NCBI RefSeq assembly: GCF_042683045.1
Contig: NZ_JBHUIT010000001.1
Span: 124,001 to 188,000, forward strand
Origin: Luteolibacter algae
GTDB taxonomy: Bacteria > Verrucomicrobiota > Verrucomicrobiia > Verrucomicrobiales > Akkermansiaceae
DNA length: 64,000 bases
Reading direction: 5' to 3'
Below the pieces are notes generated by a model. The model did no database searches and was not told where the DNA came from. It saw nothing but the letters and a program-made list of their open reading frames with translations. This document shows, one piece after another, positions 43,839-52,455 of the stretch (the stretch's first letter is position 1; every line of letters starts with the position of its first letter). Both the position numbers and the translations under genes were made by a program.

Positions 43839-44267
43839 TTACGGCCGGACGGCAATAGACGCTTTGTCCCGGAGCTTGGCCAAAGTTTTTGCCTCGTTAT
43901 CGGTGATCGGATAAGGGCCGGAAAATTCCACCTCATGGGATCTGCCGATTCCACTGCGGCAGGCAAACGCCTTGCGGGCGTTCAGGTAATAAATAATGAG
44001 ATAACGGTTTTCGCCTTTGTTTGTCTCTGCGAGAAAATCCGGATGACCCTGCTGGGCAAGAAAAACCCCTAGATCCGGGTAGTAACTGGCCAAGGCATCG
44101 AGACGGCGTTGACCGAAGGTGGGGGGATTCTCCCGCACGAGCATGATGTTGTCATTTGCTGCAGAAGTCGTCTGTCTTAGATACCGCGCGCTTTTGTCGG
44201 GCTGGCAGGCTGCGGCAATAAGCAATATCGCGGATGCAGAGAGGGTATTGCGAAGGATGCGCTTCAC
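43839..44267 (-). CDS. Small lipoprotein, unknown function
   Basis: A 142-residue protein with lipobox AAAC (Cys21) and no recognised domain. The core has NDNIMLVRENPPTFGQRRLDALASYYPDLGVFLAQQGHPDFLAETN and a C-terminal FSGPYPITDNEAKTLAKL. It is nine bases downstream of the serine protease gene on the same strand, so co-expression with it is likely. Confidence 0.75.
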   Translation of the reverse strand: MKRILRNTLSASAILLIAAACQPDKSARYLRQTTSAANDNIMLVRENPPTFGQRRLDALASYYPDLGVFLAQQGHPDFLAETNKGENRYLIIYYLNARKAFACRSGIGRSHEVEFSGPYPITDNEAKTLAKLRDKASIAVRP

Positions 44268-44276
44268 TGTGGGAAA

Positions 44277-45047
44277 TCAGTTTCTGTAATTATTATTTCT
44301 ATCCTTCTGAATGATGCCCGCAATTTTTTTAGTATTCGGGCGATTTCCTTCGGAATCGATGAAAATGGCTGTTTCCAGCGGCACCAAAAACTCAACGGCG
44401 GAGTTTATCCCGACCAGGTTGCCAAAAGCATCCACGACAGGGCCGCCGCTATCACCGGGCTGGAGAGGAATATCGATTTTGAAACTACGGTTTCCGGTGA
44501 AGCTATTTTCTGGAGGTAGTGCGGAACGGAGCCTCCCCGGGGAAGATTTGAAACCAGTGGCCATGCCACCATGAATGATGCCGCGACCGGGTGAGAGCCA
44601 CTGATGGGGTGGCGTCCACTTATAGAAATAGGTTGTTTTTACCGGAATGTGGAGGATGGCAAGATCATCATGGTAGGATCTCCATACGATGCGCGCCTTG
44701 CTGGTGGTAATGCGCCCACCGTTACCATAGATAATGAATACATTGCGCCCGGAAGCGCGTGCCAGAACATGATCAGCAGTCAGGAAATAACCATCCTCGG
44801 TAATGGGAGCGGCTGAGCCTCCATCCGCGTCCTTGGGGGCGTTCTCCATGGAGAAACGCTGATTGACCCAGCTGCCCAGTTCGTTGCGGCGTGTCACGAC
44901 GACTGCTGATAGCCTCTCGCGGACTATCTGGCTGGCGACTTCCCCGGGAATGGTAGTGTCCGCTGCCGGTGGGGACGCCAATGGTGAACAAGCCATGGAT
45001 ATCGTTCCTAGAACTACGGCAAATAATTTTATGAAAAGTCTATCCAT
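44277..45047 (-). CDS. Trypsin-like serine protease, probable lipoprotein
   Basis: A 256-residue exported protease with Cys20 as probable lipid site. The triad is His93 (LTADHVLA), Asp128 (HDDLAILH) and Ser200 (QPGDSGGPVV). GDSGGP with the following DAFGNLVGINSAVEF matches active S1-type enzymes. No PDZ domain is attached, unlike DegP. I chose the ATG at 45047 because the signal peptide follows; a GTG opens six codons earlier. Target unknown. Confidence 0.87.
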   Translation of the reverse strand: MDRLFIKLFAVVLGTISMACSPLASPPAADTTIPGEVASQIVRERLSAVVVTRRNELGSWVNQRFSMENAPKDADGGSAAPITEDGYFLTADHVLARASGRNVFIIYGNGGRITTSKARIVWRSYHDDLAILHIPVKTTYFYKWTPPHQWLSPGRGIIHGGMATGFKSSPGRLRSALPPENSFTGNRSFKIDIPLQPGDSGGPVVDAFGNLVGINSAVEFLVPLETAIFIDSEGNRPNTKKIAGIIQKDRNNNYRN

Positions 45048-45090
45048 CCGCACACAGAAAAGCACAGCCGGTGCCTCGCGTCACATGATT

Positions 45091-46125
45091 TCATGAATTA
45101 AGAAACAAATGTTCGACGGCTTTGCGAAATGGCGCTGCCAGAGGAAGCTCTGCCAGCCGGTGCGGGGAGATCCATTCATCTCCCTCGTGTATTTGATCCG
45201 TGCTCCGGTTTCCGTGATAGACCCGTAGCGTTACCCGGTAGCGGGTGATCGGATAGGTGCTCTGATATGCCAATTCCAGACTGGCGCATTCCGCCGGGCT
45301 GCGCAGTGGAAGTTTCCATAGGCCATTGCGGCGGCTGCCATTTTCCTGGTGGAGTAATATTCCGCGCTCCTCGTCCAGAAGCCAGACAGCGTATTCGGAA
45401 ATATCGGTAAGTTTTGCCCGAGGTTTCTTTAGGGGGAGATTTTCCGGGACGACTGTTTTGCACCATGGGCTAACCGGACACGCTTCGCAGTGAGGAACGC
45501 CCGGGCGGCATATGTTTTGGCCGAGTTCCATCATGGCGTGGTGATGTCTCGCCGGTCTCTCGGGATCGCAAAGTGTGCGGGCCCATTCGCGGTGCTTCCG
45601 GATTCCCGGAGTCGAATCAATAGGGGTTTCGTCGTCCATCAGACGGGCGAGAATTCTTGAAACATTGCCATCGACGAGAGCCGAAGGTTGGTTGAAAGCG
45701 AAGGCTCTCAATGCGGATGCTGTGTAGGGGCCTATTCCCGGAAGGGATAGAAGAGTAGATTCATCGCCCGGAAAAGTTCCCCCATGTTTTCCCGCGATAG
45801 CCCGGGCGGTGTCCCTGAGCATGCGGGCTCTCCGGTAGTAGCCGAGACCTTCCCAGGCTTTTAGCAAACTCTGGTCGTCAGCAATAGCCAGCGATTCGAT
45901 ATCCGGAAATTTCTCAAGAAAACGTGTATAAAAGCCTTTTCCCAAAACTGTGGCGACCTGGGTTTGCTGGAGCATCATCTCGGATACGAGCACAGGATAT
46001 GGCTCGGAGGTCCGGCGCCACGGGAAATCCTTTCCCACACGGTCGAACCATTCTCCGAGCGCATTTCGGAACTTCGGGGCTGCGTCCAGAGCGCTGCGCT
46101 CGAAGCGCGGTTTGAGAAAGCTCAT
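45091..46125 (-). CDS. mutY: A/G-specific adenine glycosylase MutY
   Basis: A 344-residue DNA repair enzyme. Catalytic Glu49 (SEMMLQQTQV) and Asp152 (VDGNVSRI) are present, with a helix-hairpin-helix LPGIGPYTASAL. The [4Fe-4S] motif is Cys206-x6-Cys213-x2-Cys216-x5-Cys222. The C-terminal NUDIX-like domain that recognises 8-oxoG follows (about 240-344). It removes A opposite 8-oxoG. Its first base is shared with the last base of the upstream fur gene. Confidence 0.96.
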   Translation of the reverse strand: MSFLKPRFERSALDAAPKFRNALGEWFDRVGKDFPWRRTSEPYPVLVSEMMLQQTQVATVLGKGFYTRFLEKFPDIESLAIADDQSLLKAWEGLGYYRRARMLRDTARAIAGKHGGTFPGDESTLLSLPGIGPYTASALRAFAFNQPSALVDGNVSRILARLMDDETPIDSTPGIRKHREWARTLCDPERPARHHHAMMELGQNICRPGVPHCEACPVSPWCKTVVPENLPLKKPRAKLTDISEYAVWLLDEERGILLHQENGSRRNGLWKLPLRSPAECASLELAYQSTYPITRYRVTLRVYHGNRSTDQIHEGDEWISPHRLAELPLAAPFRKAVEHLFLNS

Positions 46126-46622
46126 CAGCGTTTCTTGCGGAGGCGTTTGCCGGACAAACGTGTTGCGATAAGATTCGGGCAGCGTCCATTAAGCCGGAGC
46201 TGTTCACAGCTAGCTTCGATCTTTATCGATTGCCGGACCGTTCGGAATCCAAGGCGGCGGGTAACGCAATCTGTCTGGATATCAACGTTCCCGTCCTCGA
46301 ATTCAATGATCTTGCTGCAATCAATGCAGACGAGATGATTGTGGGATGGTTTATCGAGGAAGTTGGGATCGTAGGTGACCTGGTTTTCTCCAAGATCGAT
46401 TTGCCGCAGTAAATCCGCTTCGACCAAGAGCGAAAGCGTGCGGTAAACTGTCGCCCGGGAGGTCTCTCCGTCCACCTTTCTTACTCGGTCGAATAGTTCT
46501 TCGGCGGTAAAATGTTCATCGCGTGAAAACACAACCTCGGCGATCTGATCCCGTTGCACAGTCCGCCGAAGGCCCTTCCGCCTGATGAAATCATCCAGCC
46601 TTTCTTTGATCGCAGCCTCCAT
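46125..46622 (-). CDS. fur: Fur family transcriptional regulator
   Basis: A 165-residue Fur protein with winged helix (LRRTVQRDQIAEVVFSRDEHFTAEELFDRVRKVDGETSRATVYRTL) and the metal motifs HNHLVCIDC (CxxC at 99/102) and a C-terminal pair Cys139/Cys148. These cysteines match the structural zinc site of Fur/Zur, unlike the regulator at 41.1 kb. Fur, Zur or Mur specificity is undecided. It shares one base with mutY, so they form an operon. Confidence 0.92.
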   Translation of the reverse strand: MEAAIKERLDDFIRRKGLRRTVQRDQIAEVVFSRDEHFTAEELFDRVRKVDGETSRATVYRTLSLLVEADLLRQIDLGENQVTYDPNFLDKPSHNHLVCIDCSKIIEFEDGNVDIQTDCVTRRLGFRTVRQSIKIEASCEQLRLNGRCPNLIATRLSGKRLRKKR

Positions 46623-46727
46623 TTCCGCGTGATGCTAAATGTAAGAAAGAAAAAAGTAAACAATGAGCCTGCTGTGGGAATGAGGATTCTGACATTGCAC
46701 GCCCAAGCTTCCCGATACAAAGTCCCG

Positions 46728-46745
46728 TCAGGCATTATTGCCTGA
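46728..46745. promoter_or_regulatory. Hairpin/operator upstream of the ECF sigma operon
   Basis: TCAGGCA-TTAT-TGCCTGA is a perfect 7-base inverted repeat with a four-base loop, ending 18 bases before the sigma factor ATG. It could be an operator overlapping the leader, or a structured ribosome-loading region. There is no T tract after it strong enough for a terminator. Confidence 0.4.
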
Positions 46746-46763
46746 TCATTTCTTCTTTTTCCC

Positions 46764-47426
46764 ATGAATAAACCCCGCGGTGCTCCGTCCTATCCAGTGC
46801 AAGATCCTGCAGGATCCGCGGAAACGGATTCACAGGCGATAGATCCCGCAGAGGATCTGCGTTTGGTAGCTCTTGCCCAGAAAGGCGACATGAGTGCTTA
46901 TGATGAGCTCATCATTCGCCATCGAGGAAAAATTTACGCAATGATTCGCAATATGGTTAAAAACGATGCCGATGCCTGGGACCTGTCCCAGGATGTGTTC
47001 ATCAAGGCTTGGAAGGCTCTTCCACGCTTTGAGGCACGGGCGCGTTTTTCCACCTGGTTGTTCCGGATCTCTCACAACGTGGTATACGACTGGGTCCGAA
47101 AGCGGAAAATGGAGAGCGCCGGCGAGCTCAATGACGAAATTTTCGACCGCGATAAAATCGATCTCTCCGCAAAAACCGCGCCGGCTCATGTGGAATCGCC
47201 GGATGATGCACTCTCGAATACCGAGTTACGCGAAAAAATAGAGACCGCTCTCGGCAAATTGAGCGAAGAACACCGGGAAGTGGTTGTTTTGAAAGACGTG
47301 CAGGGCTTATCCTACAAGGAAATTGCCGAAGTCATGGATTGCACCCTTGGCACCGTAATGAGCCGCCTCTTCTACGCCCGTCAAAAACTCCAAACCCTCC
47401 TGAAAGATGAATATGAATCCCGATGA
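46764..47426 (+). CDS. ECF RNA polymerase sigma factor (RpoE-like)
   Basis: A 220-residue sigma-70 family protein of the extracytoplasmic-function group. Region 2 is near 38-105 (YDELIIRHRGKIYAMIRNMVKNDADAWDLSQDVFIKAWKAL), region 4 near 155-215 (LGKLSEEHREVVVLKDVQGLSYKEIAEVMDCTLGTVMSRLFYARQKL). It directs RNA polymerase to stress promoters. The coding frame overlaps the next gene by 20 bases, which fits co-regulation with an anti-sigma factor. Confidence 0.95.
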   Translation: MNKPRGAPSYPVQDPAGSAETDSQAIDPAEDLRLVALAQKGDMSAYDELIIRHRGKIYAMIRNMVKNDADAWDLSQDVFIKAWKALPRFEARARFSTWLFRISHNVVYDWVRKRKMESAGELNDEIFDRDKIDLSAKTAPAHVESPDDALSNTELREKIETALGKLSEEHREVVVLKDVQGLSYKEIAEVMDCTLGTVMSRLFYARQKLQTLLKDEYESR

Positions 47427-48024
47427 AACTACATTAGCTCTCTGGCTGGATGATGAACTCCAGGGTCCGGAGCTCGCGGAGATGAACCTCTGGGCACAAG
47501 ATCATCCTGATCAGCTGGCTGCCCGCGAGGAGCTCCGAGCTTATCGTGAAATGATGGCAGGGAATATTCCCGCCAGTGAAGAGCCGCCATTCCCGGACTT
47601 TTTCCTCAGTAGAGTGAATCAGGGGATTCGTGACCTTCAGCTTGAGGAACAAAAGGCGGTCTCTTTGGCCCGTCCATCGGAGAAGCGCGCTTTTTGGAAG
47701 TCTTGGCTCATGCCCGCTGCCGCTTGCGCAGGGATGGTATTTGCCTTTGGCATCGGACGGAAAACCAGTGATGGGACCTCGGCTTCTGTAGCCCAGGCAC
47801 CTGCATCCCAGGTCTCATCCCCGATGGTATACACTCCCGAGGAAGGCGTTAATGCACATTGGTTTGCCAGTAATCAAGCTGGAGCTGCGGTAATAGTGCT
47901 GGAAGGTGTCACTGCTATTCCTGATTCCACGGATTTTTCCGAAACGGTTTATGTGCCTACGATCCGGGAAGCAGACCGGACAGCGACTCATGATAACTTT
48001 CAGAAAACCTTTGAAAATCAATGA
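47407..48024 (+). CDS. Membrane protein, probable anti-sigma factor
   Basis: A 205-residue protein: an acidic cytoplasmic N-terminus (about 1-90), a single helix near 98-118 (LMPAAACAGMVFAFGIG), and an extracytoplasmic C-terminus. It lacks the HxxxCxxC zinc motif of ZAS anti-sigmas. Position immediately after, and overlapping, the ECF sigma gene suggests anti-sigma function. Two in-frame ATGs (47407 and 47413) are possible. Confidence 0.75.
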   Translation: MNMNPDETTLALWLDDELQGPELAEMNLWAQDHPDQLAAREELRAYREMMAGNIPASEEPPFPDFFLSRVNQGIRDLQLEEQKAVSLARPSEKRAFWKSWLMPAAACAGMVFAFGIGRKTSDGTSASVAQAPASQVSSPMVYTPEEGVNAHWFASNQAGAAVIVLEGVTAIPDSTDFSETVYVPTIREADRTATHDNFQKTFENQ

Positions 48025-48527
48025 ATCTCCGTTTCCCGCGTAACTTTTGGCTGTGGATCTGTGTGGTGATGGGTCTCATGACGGCTGATTTGCCTGCCCA
48101 GAAGGATCCCGGTAGAGAAGCTGTCGGGAGCTTGGAGGTGACGGTTTATTATGCGACCAACGGCGATCCAGGAGCTGCCGGGACACGTGCGCAGGAAATC
48201 TCGGAAAAAACTGCCGATAGATTGCGGAGTGAGAGTCGCCTGGACTTCACGCATTACAGGGTACTTGGCGCGGAAACCCAGCCAATCCTGAGAACATACG
48301 AAAACTGGGCGCAGCCGCTCAAGCCTTCTGATGAGATTCTGGTTCGTTTTGAGACAAGAACGCAGCCCAAGGATGATGAGTACATTCTCGATCTGGAATT
48401 ATGGGTGAGCCGGAAAAAAATCCTCAAGACCGATGCAAAATTACGTCCGGGGCAGCCCTTGTATGTCTTGGGGCCAGAGTGGCGCGGAGGGTGTTTAATC
48501 ATCGCAGTCGCACTTGCGCCACAGTAG
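48021..48527 (+). CDS. Secreted protein of the ECF operon, unknown
   Basis: A 168-residue exported protein (signal peptide to about 26) whose start overlaps the previous stop (ATGA). The body contains VEVTVYYATNG-like strand text near LEVTVYYATNGDPGAAG, then EEILVRFETRTQPKDDEYILDLELWVSRK. No domain recognised. Tight coupling to the sigma/anti-sigma pair suggests that it takes part in the envelope response. Confidence 0.72.
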   Translation: MNLRFPRNFWLWICVVMGLMTADLPAQKDPGREAVGSLEVTVYYATNGDPGAAGTRAQEISEKTADRLRSESRLDFTHYRVLGAETQPILRTYENWAQPLKPSDEILVRFETRTQPKDDEYILDLELWVSRKKILKTDAKLRPGQPLYVLGPEWRGGCLIIAVALAPQ

Positions 48528-48548
48528 GTTCGGGTATCATATTGACGC

Positions 48549-49223
48549 ATGAAATGTTTTTTCACGATATGGTTGGCACTGACAACTTTCCTCAGTGCCG
48601 CAGGCCTTAAATTCGAGAGTGAGCTTATTGAAGTGGACGCCGCAGTCGATGCGAGCGTTGTCACCAGTGACTTCAAGTTCACCAATAGCGGATCCGAGGA
48701 TATCAAAATCGTGAACGCCGATGCCGGATGTTCATGTCTTTCGGTTCAGGTTGCCGGTGGAAAACTGATCTACAAGCCCGGTGAATCCGGTGTATTGCGC
48801 GCCACTTTTGAAGTCGGCAGCTTCCAGGGGGAAGTCAATAAACCTATTCTCATCTGGCTGGAGGGAGATAGCGAAGAAAAGCCATCCGCCCAGGTGATGC
48901 TCCGGGTCCATGTGCCTGTGATGATTAATCTTGAGCCGAAAACGCTTAAGTGGGAAGTCGGCGATCCGGCACAGCCGAAATCCATCGAAGTGACGATGGA
49001 CTATGAAAAACCGATCAAGGTTCTATCGGTTTCCACGAGTAATACAGATTTTGAGTCTAAGCTGGTCGTCGTAGAAGAAGGAAAAAGCTACAAAATCGAG
49101 GTGACTCCTAAGACAACATCCTCTCCCAGCCTAACCATCGTTCGCATAGAAACCGATACGGATGTGAAAAAGCAGCGTGTTCAGCAGGCATTTGCCGTAA
49201 TCCGGGCACCATTGAAAAAATGA
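48549..49223 (+). CDS. DUF1573 domain secreted protein
   Basis: A 224-residue exported protein of the DUF1573 family: FKFTNSGSEDIKIVNADAGCSCLSV is the family core (Cys-x-Cys after the FTNSG strand), and the immunoglobulin-like fold continues to the end. Function unknown. It sits 21 bases after the preceding gene and is followed by a rhodanese overlapping by four bases. Confidence 0.87.
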   Translation: MKCFFTIWLALTTFLSAAGLKFESELIEVDAAVDASVVTSDFKFTNSGSEDIKIVNADAGCSCLSVQVAGGKLIYKPGESGVLRATFEVGSFQGEVNKPILIWLEGDSEEKPSAQVMLRVHVPVMINLEPKTLKWEVGDPAQPKSIEVTMDYEKPIKVLSVSTSNTDFESKLVVVEEGKSYKIEVTPKTTSSPSLTIVRIETDTDVKKQRVQQAFAVIRAPLKK

Positions 49224-49660
49224 AGACCTTGACGCAGTTGGCAATCATTGGAGTGCTCGCGTGTGCTGCCGCAGGAACGACTTTTTTGATAAAGGGGCCA
49301 CCCGAGTCTCGTGTCATTTTCTGTGATCCATCGACTTTGCGGCCCGATGAAATTTGCCTGGCCGATGTGGAGAAGGATGCGCTTTGGATCGATGCCAGAT
49401 CGCGCTCCGAATGGGAGAAAAATGGTTTGGATGGATCGATTTTATGGAATCTCGATCCAAATGAAGATTCCAATGCCTTCGAAGCGGAAGCGGCGATGCA
49501 TCTTATCGATGCAAGGCAGGTCGTGGTTTACTGCGGAAGTGAAGCGTGTGGCACGAGCCGCCAGATTGCTGACAGAATCCGCAGCCTACAATTTGGGCCG
49601 GAGGTCAAAGTGCTGTTTGGCGGCTGGGAGGCGATCAAGGATTCCAATTCAAAGCCTTGA
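49220..49660 (+). CDS. Rhodanese-like domain protein, membrane-anchored
   Basis: A 146-residue protein with an N-terminal anchor (LAIIGVLACAAAGTTFLI), then a rhodanese domain (about 40-140). The active loop is VVYCGSEACGTSR with Cys105 as the sulfur-accepting residue; the start motif LWIDARSRSEWEKNGLDGSI matches rhodaneses. The family moves sulfane sulfur or acts in redox chemistry. It is the last gene of the ECF operon and overlaps the convergent gene by 26 bases. Confidence 0.9.
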   Translation: MKTLTQLAIIGVLACAAAGTTFLIKGPPESRVIFCDPSTLRPDEICLADVEKDALWIDARSRSEWEKNGLDGSILWNLDPNEDSNAFEAEAAMHLIDARQVVVYCGSEACGTSRQIADRIRSLQFGPEVKVLFGGWEAIKDSNSKP

Positions 49661-51023
49661 TATCCAGTGCTTCCAGAAATGGTTTTTCTGGATCCTCCTC
49701 GGTGTTCCATCTCATAAAAACGGTGCAAGGCTTCGGCTGGCCGTAGGCTAGGCCAGAGGTTTCATCCTCCAACATATAACCGATTTTCGATTTTTTCCCA
49801 AAATACGCTTTGGCTATTTCTTTCGCATCTTCCCGTGCGAGAATTTTCAAAGTGAACTTCTTCTCGGGGTTCGGGACATCGTCATAGCAGAAGGCCCCCG
49901 CGGAGATGATTACTTGAAACGTGCCGGCGTCTTTGCCCGGGCTGGCGGCGAAATTTGCGAAACGTCCGCCGTATAAATCAAGGAAAGGATCCACCACGAC
50001 CTTTGGTGGCCCGGTGCCGCGGGTGCGCACAAGCATCGTTTGGAGATTGGGAGTTCCCGACTCTGTGGCAAAGTCGACCAAGTAGTAATAATCGATTACC
50101 TGCTCGATGGAGTTCGTTTCCCGGACATCGACGGTGATCTTCTCAATCTCTGGAAGACTGCTGTTGAGAGGGGAATCGATGAGCTCACTTTCATCTCTCC
50201 TTGTCTCCAGATGTGGCATTCTTTCTTCCAGCGAATCCATTGACAGGAATTTTTCCAGTAAAGCGTTTGCGGCAATTCCTCCGTCAACGGCTTTTGCCTC
50301 CTGTTCAGGTGGCGTTTCTGAATTTGGTTCTGCGATGGCTGGCATCACCGGAGCTTCGGTAGGTAAAGCGGTATTTTCCGGATCGCCCGTTAAACTCTCG
50401 AAAGTGTCGCCCTCGTCTTTGGGAGGGGTAGCGGTTTCAGAAGGTTGGTTGGAATGTCTTGTGGAAGTATCCGGCTCACGTTGGAGGAAGGCTTTCATCC
50501 CAAGAACGACTCCCAGACTCAGAGCGAGAAATAGGGCGGGCACCATCAGGCGCAAGAGCCGGCTGCGACGGCGTCGAATCGGAGGGGCGGAGCCGTTTTC
50601 CGTGCGGACAGGTATATGACCGGATGGTTCGGCGCGGACTCTCGGCGGCGTGCTCGGGGGTTCTGCCCGATTGGGTAGCTGACGAGGCTCCGGCCGGAGA
50701 ACTGTGGGGGGCACTTGGGGCTGCTGTGGCTCGTAGGAATCGGAGACGGGTAAGGTCTGTCTTGTGCTTTGATCAGGCGGAAGTGGATGGGATCCCTGAG
50801 GGGCATTTGGCTGGTGGTGATCCGCAGGAGGCCGACTGTCCTGGAGGGGAGCCTGCGGCGGGGCAGCTGGATAGGGAGCTTGGATCAGCACCTGGCAATA
50901 TGGGCAGGGACCCGTGATGCCCGCAAGTTCAGCGGGGATCGTCAGGTGCGTGCTGCAAGACGGGCACAAAAATGTAATGGAATCCGAGGGGTTCAATAAA
51001 AGAGGGGATAGCAAAGCGATCAA
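49635..51023 (-). CDS. Zinc-ribbon membrane protein with proline-rich linker
   Basis: A 462-residue protein with an N-terminal zinc ribbon (Cys20-x2-Cys23 ... Cys40-x2-Cys43, FLCPSCSTHLTIPAELAGITGPCPYC), a long Pro/Gln-rich low-complexity linker (about 50-150), a single transmembrane segment (about 155-180) and an extracytoplasmic domain of about 230 residues. No family identified; the layout recalls verrucomicrobial zinc-ribbon membrane proteins. The 3' end overlaps the rhodanese gene. Confidence 0.78.
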   Translation of the reverse strand: MIALLSPLLLNPSDSITFLCPSCSTHLTIPAELAGITGPCPYCQVLIQAPYPAAPPQAPLQDSRPPADHHQPNAPQGSHPLPPDQSTRQTLPVSDSYEPQQPQVPPTVLRPEPRQLPNRAEPPSTPPRVRAEPSGHIPVRTENGSAPPIRRRRSRLLRLMVPALFLALSLGVVLGMKAFLQREPDTSTRHSNQPSETATPPKDEGDTFESLTGDPENTALPTEAPVMPAIAEPNSETPPEQEAKAVDGGIAANALLEKFLSMDSLEERMPHLETRRDESELIDSPLNSSLPEIEKITVDVRETNSIEQVIDYYYLVDFATESGTPNLQTMLVRTRGTGPPKVVVDPFLDLYGGRFANFAASPGKDAGTFQVIISAGAFCYDDVPNPEKKFTLKILAREDAKEIAKAYFGKKSKIGYMLEDETSGLAYGQPKPCTVFMRWNTEEDPEKPFLEALDIKALNWNP

Positions 51024-51507
51024 ATTCAGTCAATGCTTCAGAACTCTTAATGAAATTTTCAGAAACAGCGATCGTCTAGCGAAGATGGTCAGATATCTCC
51101 GTAAAGATTTCTCCGATCATAGACCTGCCGGAGCCAAATAGCGTGGGAATGAAGAAATAAAATAGTTATAGAAACGAAAAATAAAGGCCGATTATCTCTA
51201 TGGGCCACATGAATAAAGGCATGCCGTTAAATACGCTTTTCGCCGCGGCTCGTTCACCCCTGGATCCGCCATATTCACAACCGTTGTAAGATGTGCTTCG
51301 GTCGCCAGACGCAAACAATAAAAACATATATCGTTATGGAATCATTGGGATGCTTGGGATTTATTGAGCTGTTTAATTCTTTCGTCTCCTTAGGCTGTGG
51401 ATTTGTCTTGTATATTGAGTGAATACTATGGTTTTTTTTGGGAAAACTAAGCAAGGCGCGGTATTTAAAAGCCCTTTTTTGCAAAATTAACTTTTTAGAA
51501 ATTAATC
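51024..51507. other. Intergenic region upstream of HU
   Basis: About 480 bases, AT-rich towards the HU gene. A leftward frame of 69 codons at 51275-51484 has no start context or composition typical of a protein. The stretch probably holds the HU promoter and that of the leftward zinc-ribbon gene. Confidence 0.5.
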
Positions 51508-51840
51508 ATGGCAACCATCACAAAACGCGAGCTAGTCATCCGGATTACCGATCAACTGGGAGTTAAAGGTGTGGATATCACACAGCAGCACGTGCAAGAA
51601 GTGGTTCAATCGCTAATCGATGAAATTACAGAAAGTCTTGCCCAAGGTGATGATGTGGTAATGAGGAACTTCGGCGCATTCCACGTGAAGGAGACGAAGG
51701 CAAAAGTCGGCCGGAATCCTCTGTTTCCCAGTAAAGATGTGCATATTCCCGCCCGTGCTGCTGTAAAGTTCAAGCCAGGCAAGGAGCTGAGAGACAAGGT
51801 GGCCACTACGTTACAAGTAATTCGTGAGCGGAAAGCCTGA
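51508..51840 (+). CDS. HU/IHF family DNA-binding protein
   Basis: A 110-residue member with ITKRELVIRITDQLGV, DVVMRNFGAFHVKETKAKVGRNP, and the VKFKPGKELRDKV end. The arm region GRNPLFPSKDVHIPARAAVKF is closer to IHF than to HU. It bends DNA and compacts the nucleoid. The RlpA-like gene starts two bases after its stop. Confidence 0.92.
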   Translation: MATITKRELVIRITDQLGVKGVDITQQHVQEVVQSLIDEITESLAQGDDVVMRNFGAFHVKETKAKVGRNPLFPSKDVHIPARAAVKFKPGKELRDKVATTLQVIRERKA

Positions 51841-51842
51841 GA

Positions 51843-52391
51843 ATGCTTGTGGAAATGATAGGGGTGGACCGGGGAAATGGCAGCCTGCGGCTACCTACAA
51901 TGGCGGTGTTGCTGATGATGGTTTTGACGGGTGTTTCCTGCTCATCGCGTCCCGGTGGCTATTCTGGATATATGACCCGTTCATATACGGTAAGAGGCCA
52001 GACATATCATCCTCTGAGCGTGGATGAAGCGCTCGGTTACACTGAGACAGGTGAATGCTCCTGGTATGATGAGTCCAGCTTCTTCGGCCTGAAAAGAGGG
52101 AATACCTCTTTGGGGGAGAAGGTTCAGAGATGGCATTTGACTGGTGCACATAAAACTCTGCCTCTGCCTGCGTTGGTAAAGGTAACCAATCTCGAAAACG
52201 GGAAATCGCTTAAGATCAGAATCAATGACCGTGGGCCCTTTATCGCCGGACGGCATCTCGATCTTACGCCCCGGGCTGCAAAGAAACTGGGTTTTTACGA
52301 GGATGGACTGACGCGCACCCGTCTTGAGGTGCTTTCCATCGGAGACGGGAAGTATGAACGAAAGTCCAGGCGGGGCTTCCTATTCTGGTGA
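51843..52391 (+). CDS. RlpA-like double-psi beta-barrel lipoprotein
   Basis: A 182-residue exported protein with a double-psi beta-barrel of RlpA type: GECSWYDESSFFGLKRGNTSLGE, then TNLENGKSLKIRINDRGPFIAGRHLDLTPRAAKKLGF. In RlpA the domain is a lytic transglycosylase on denuded glycan at septa. The N-terminal hydrophobic region ends GVSC; the lipobox is weak. The ATG at 51843 has a GGAAAG ribosome site; another ATG at 51900 would start nearer the hydrophobic segment. Confidence 0.87.
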   Translation: MLVEMIGVDRGNGSLRLPTMAVLLMMVLTGVSCSSRPGGYSGYMTRSYTVRGQTYHPLSVDEALGYTETGECSWYDESSFFGLKRGNTSLGEKVQRWHLTGAHKTLPLPALVKVTNLENGKSLKIRINDRGPFIAGRHLDLTPRAAKKLGFYEDGLTRTRLEVLSIGDGKYERKSRRGFLFW

Positions 52392-52455
52392 GATGAGCAA
52401 AAGGGGGGCTTGTCTGTAAGCTCGTTAATCCCCAGCTTGTCTGCGCAAGAGATCC

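Noticed and set aside
51275..51484. Leftward 69-codon frame in the gap before HU
   Set aside because: AT-rich, repetitive composition and no start context; more likely non-coding.
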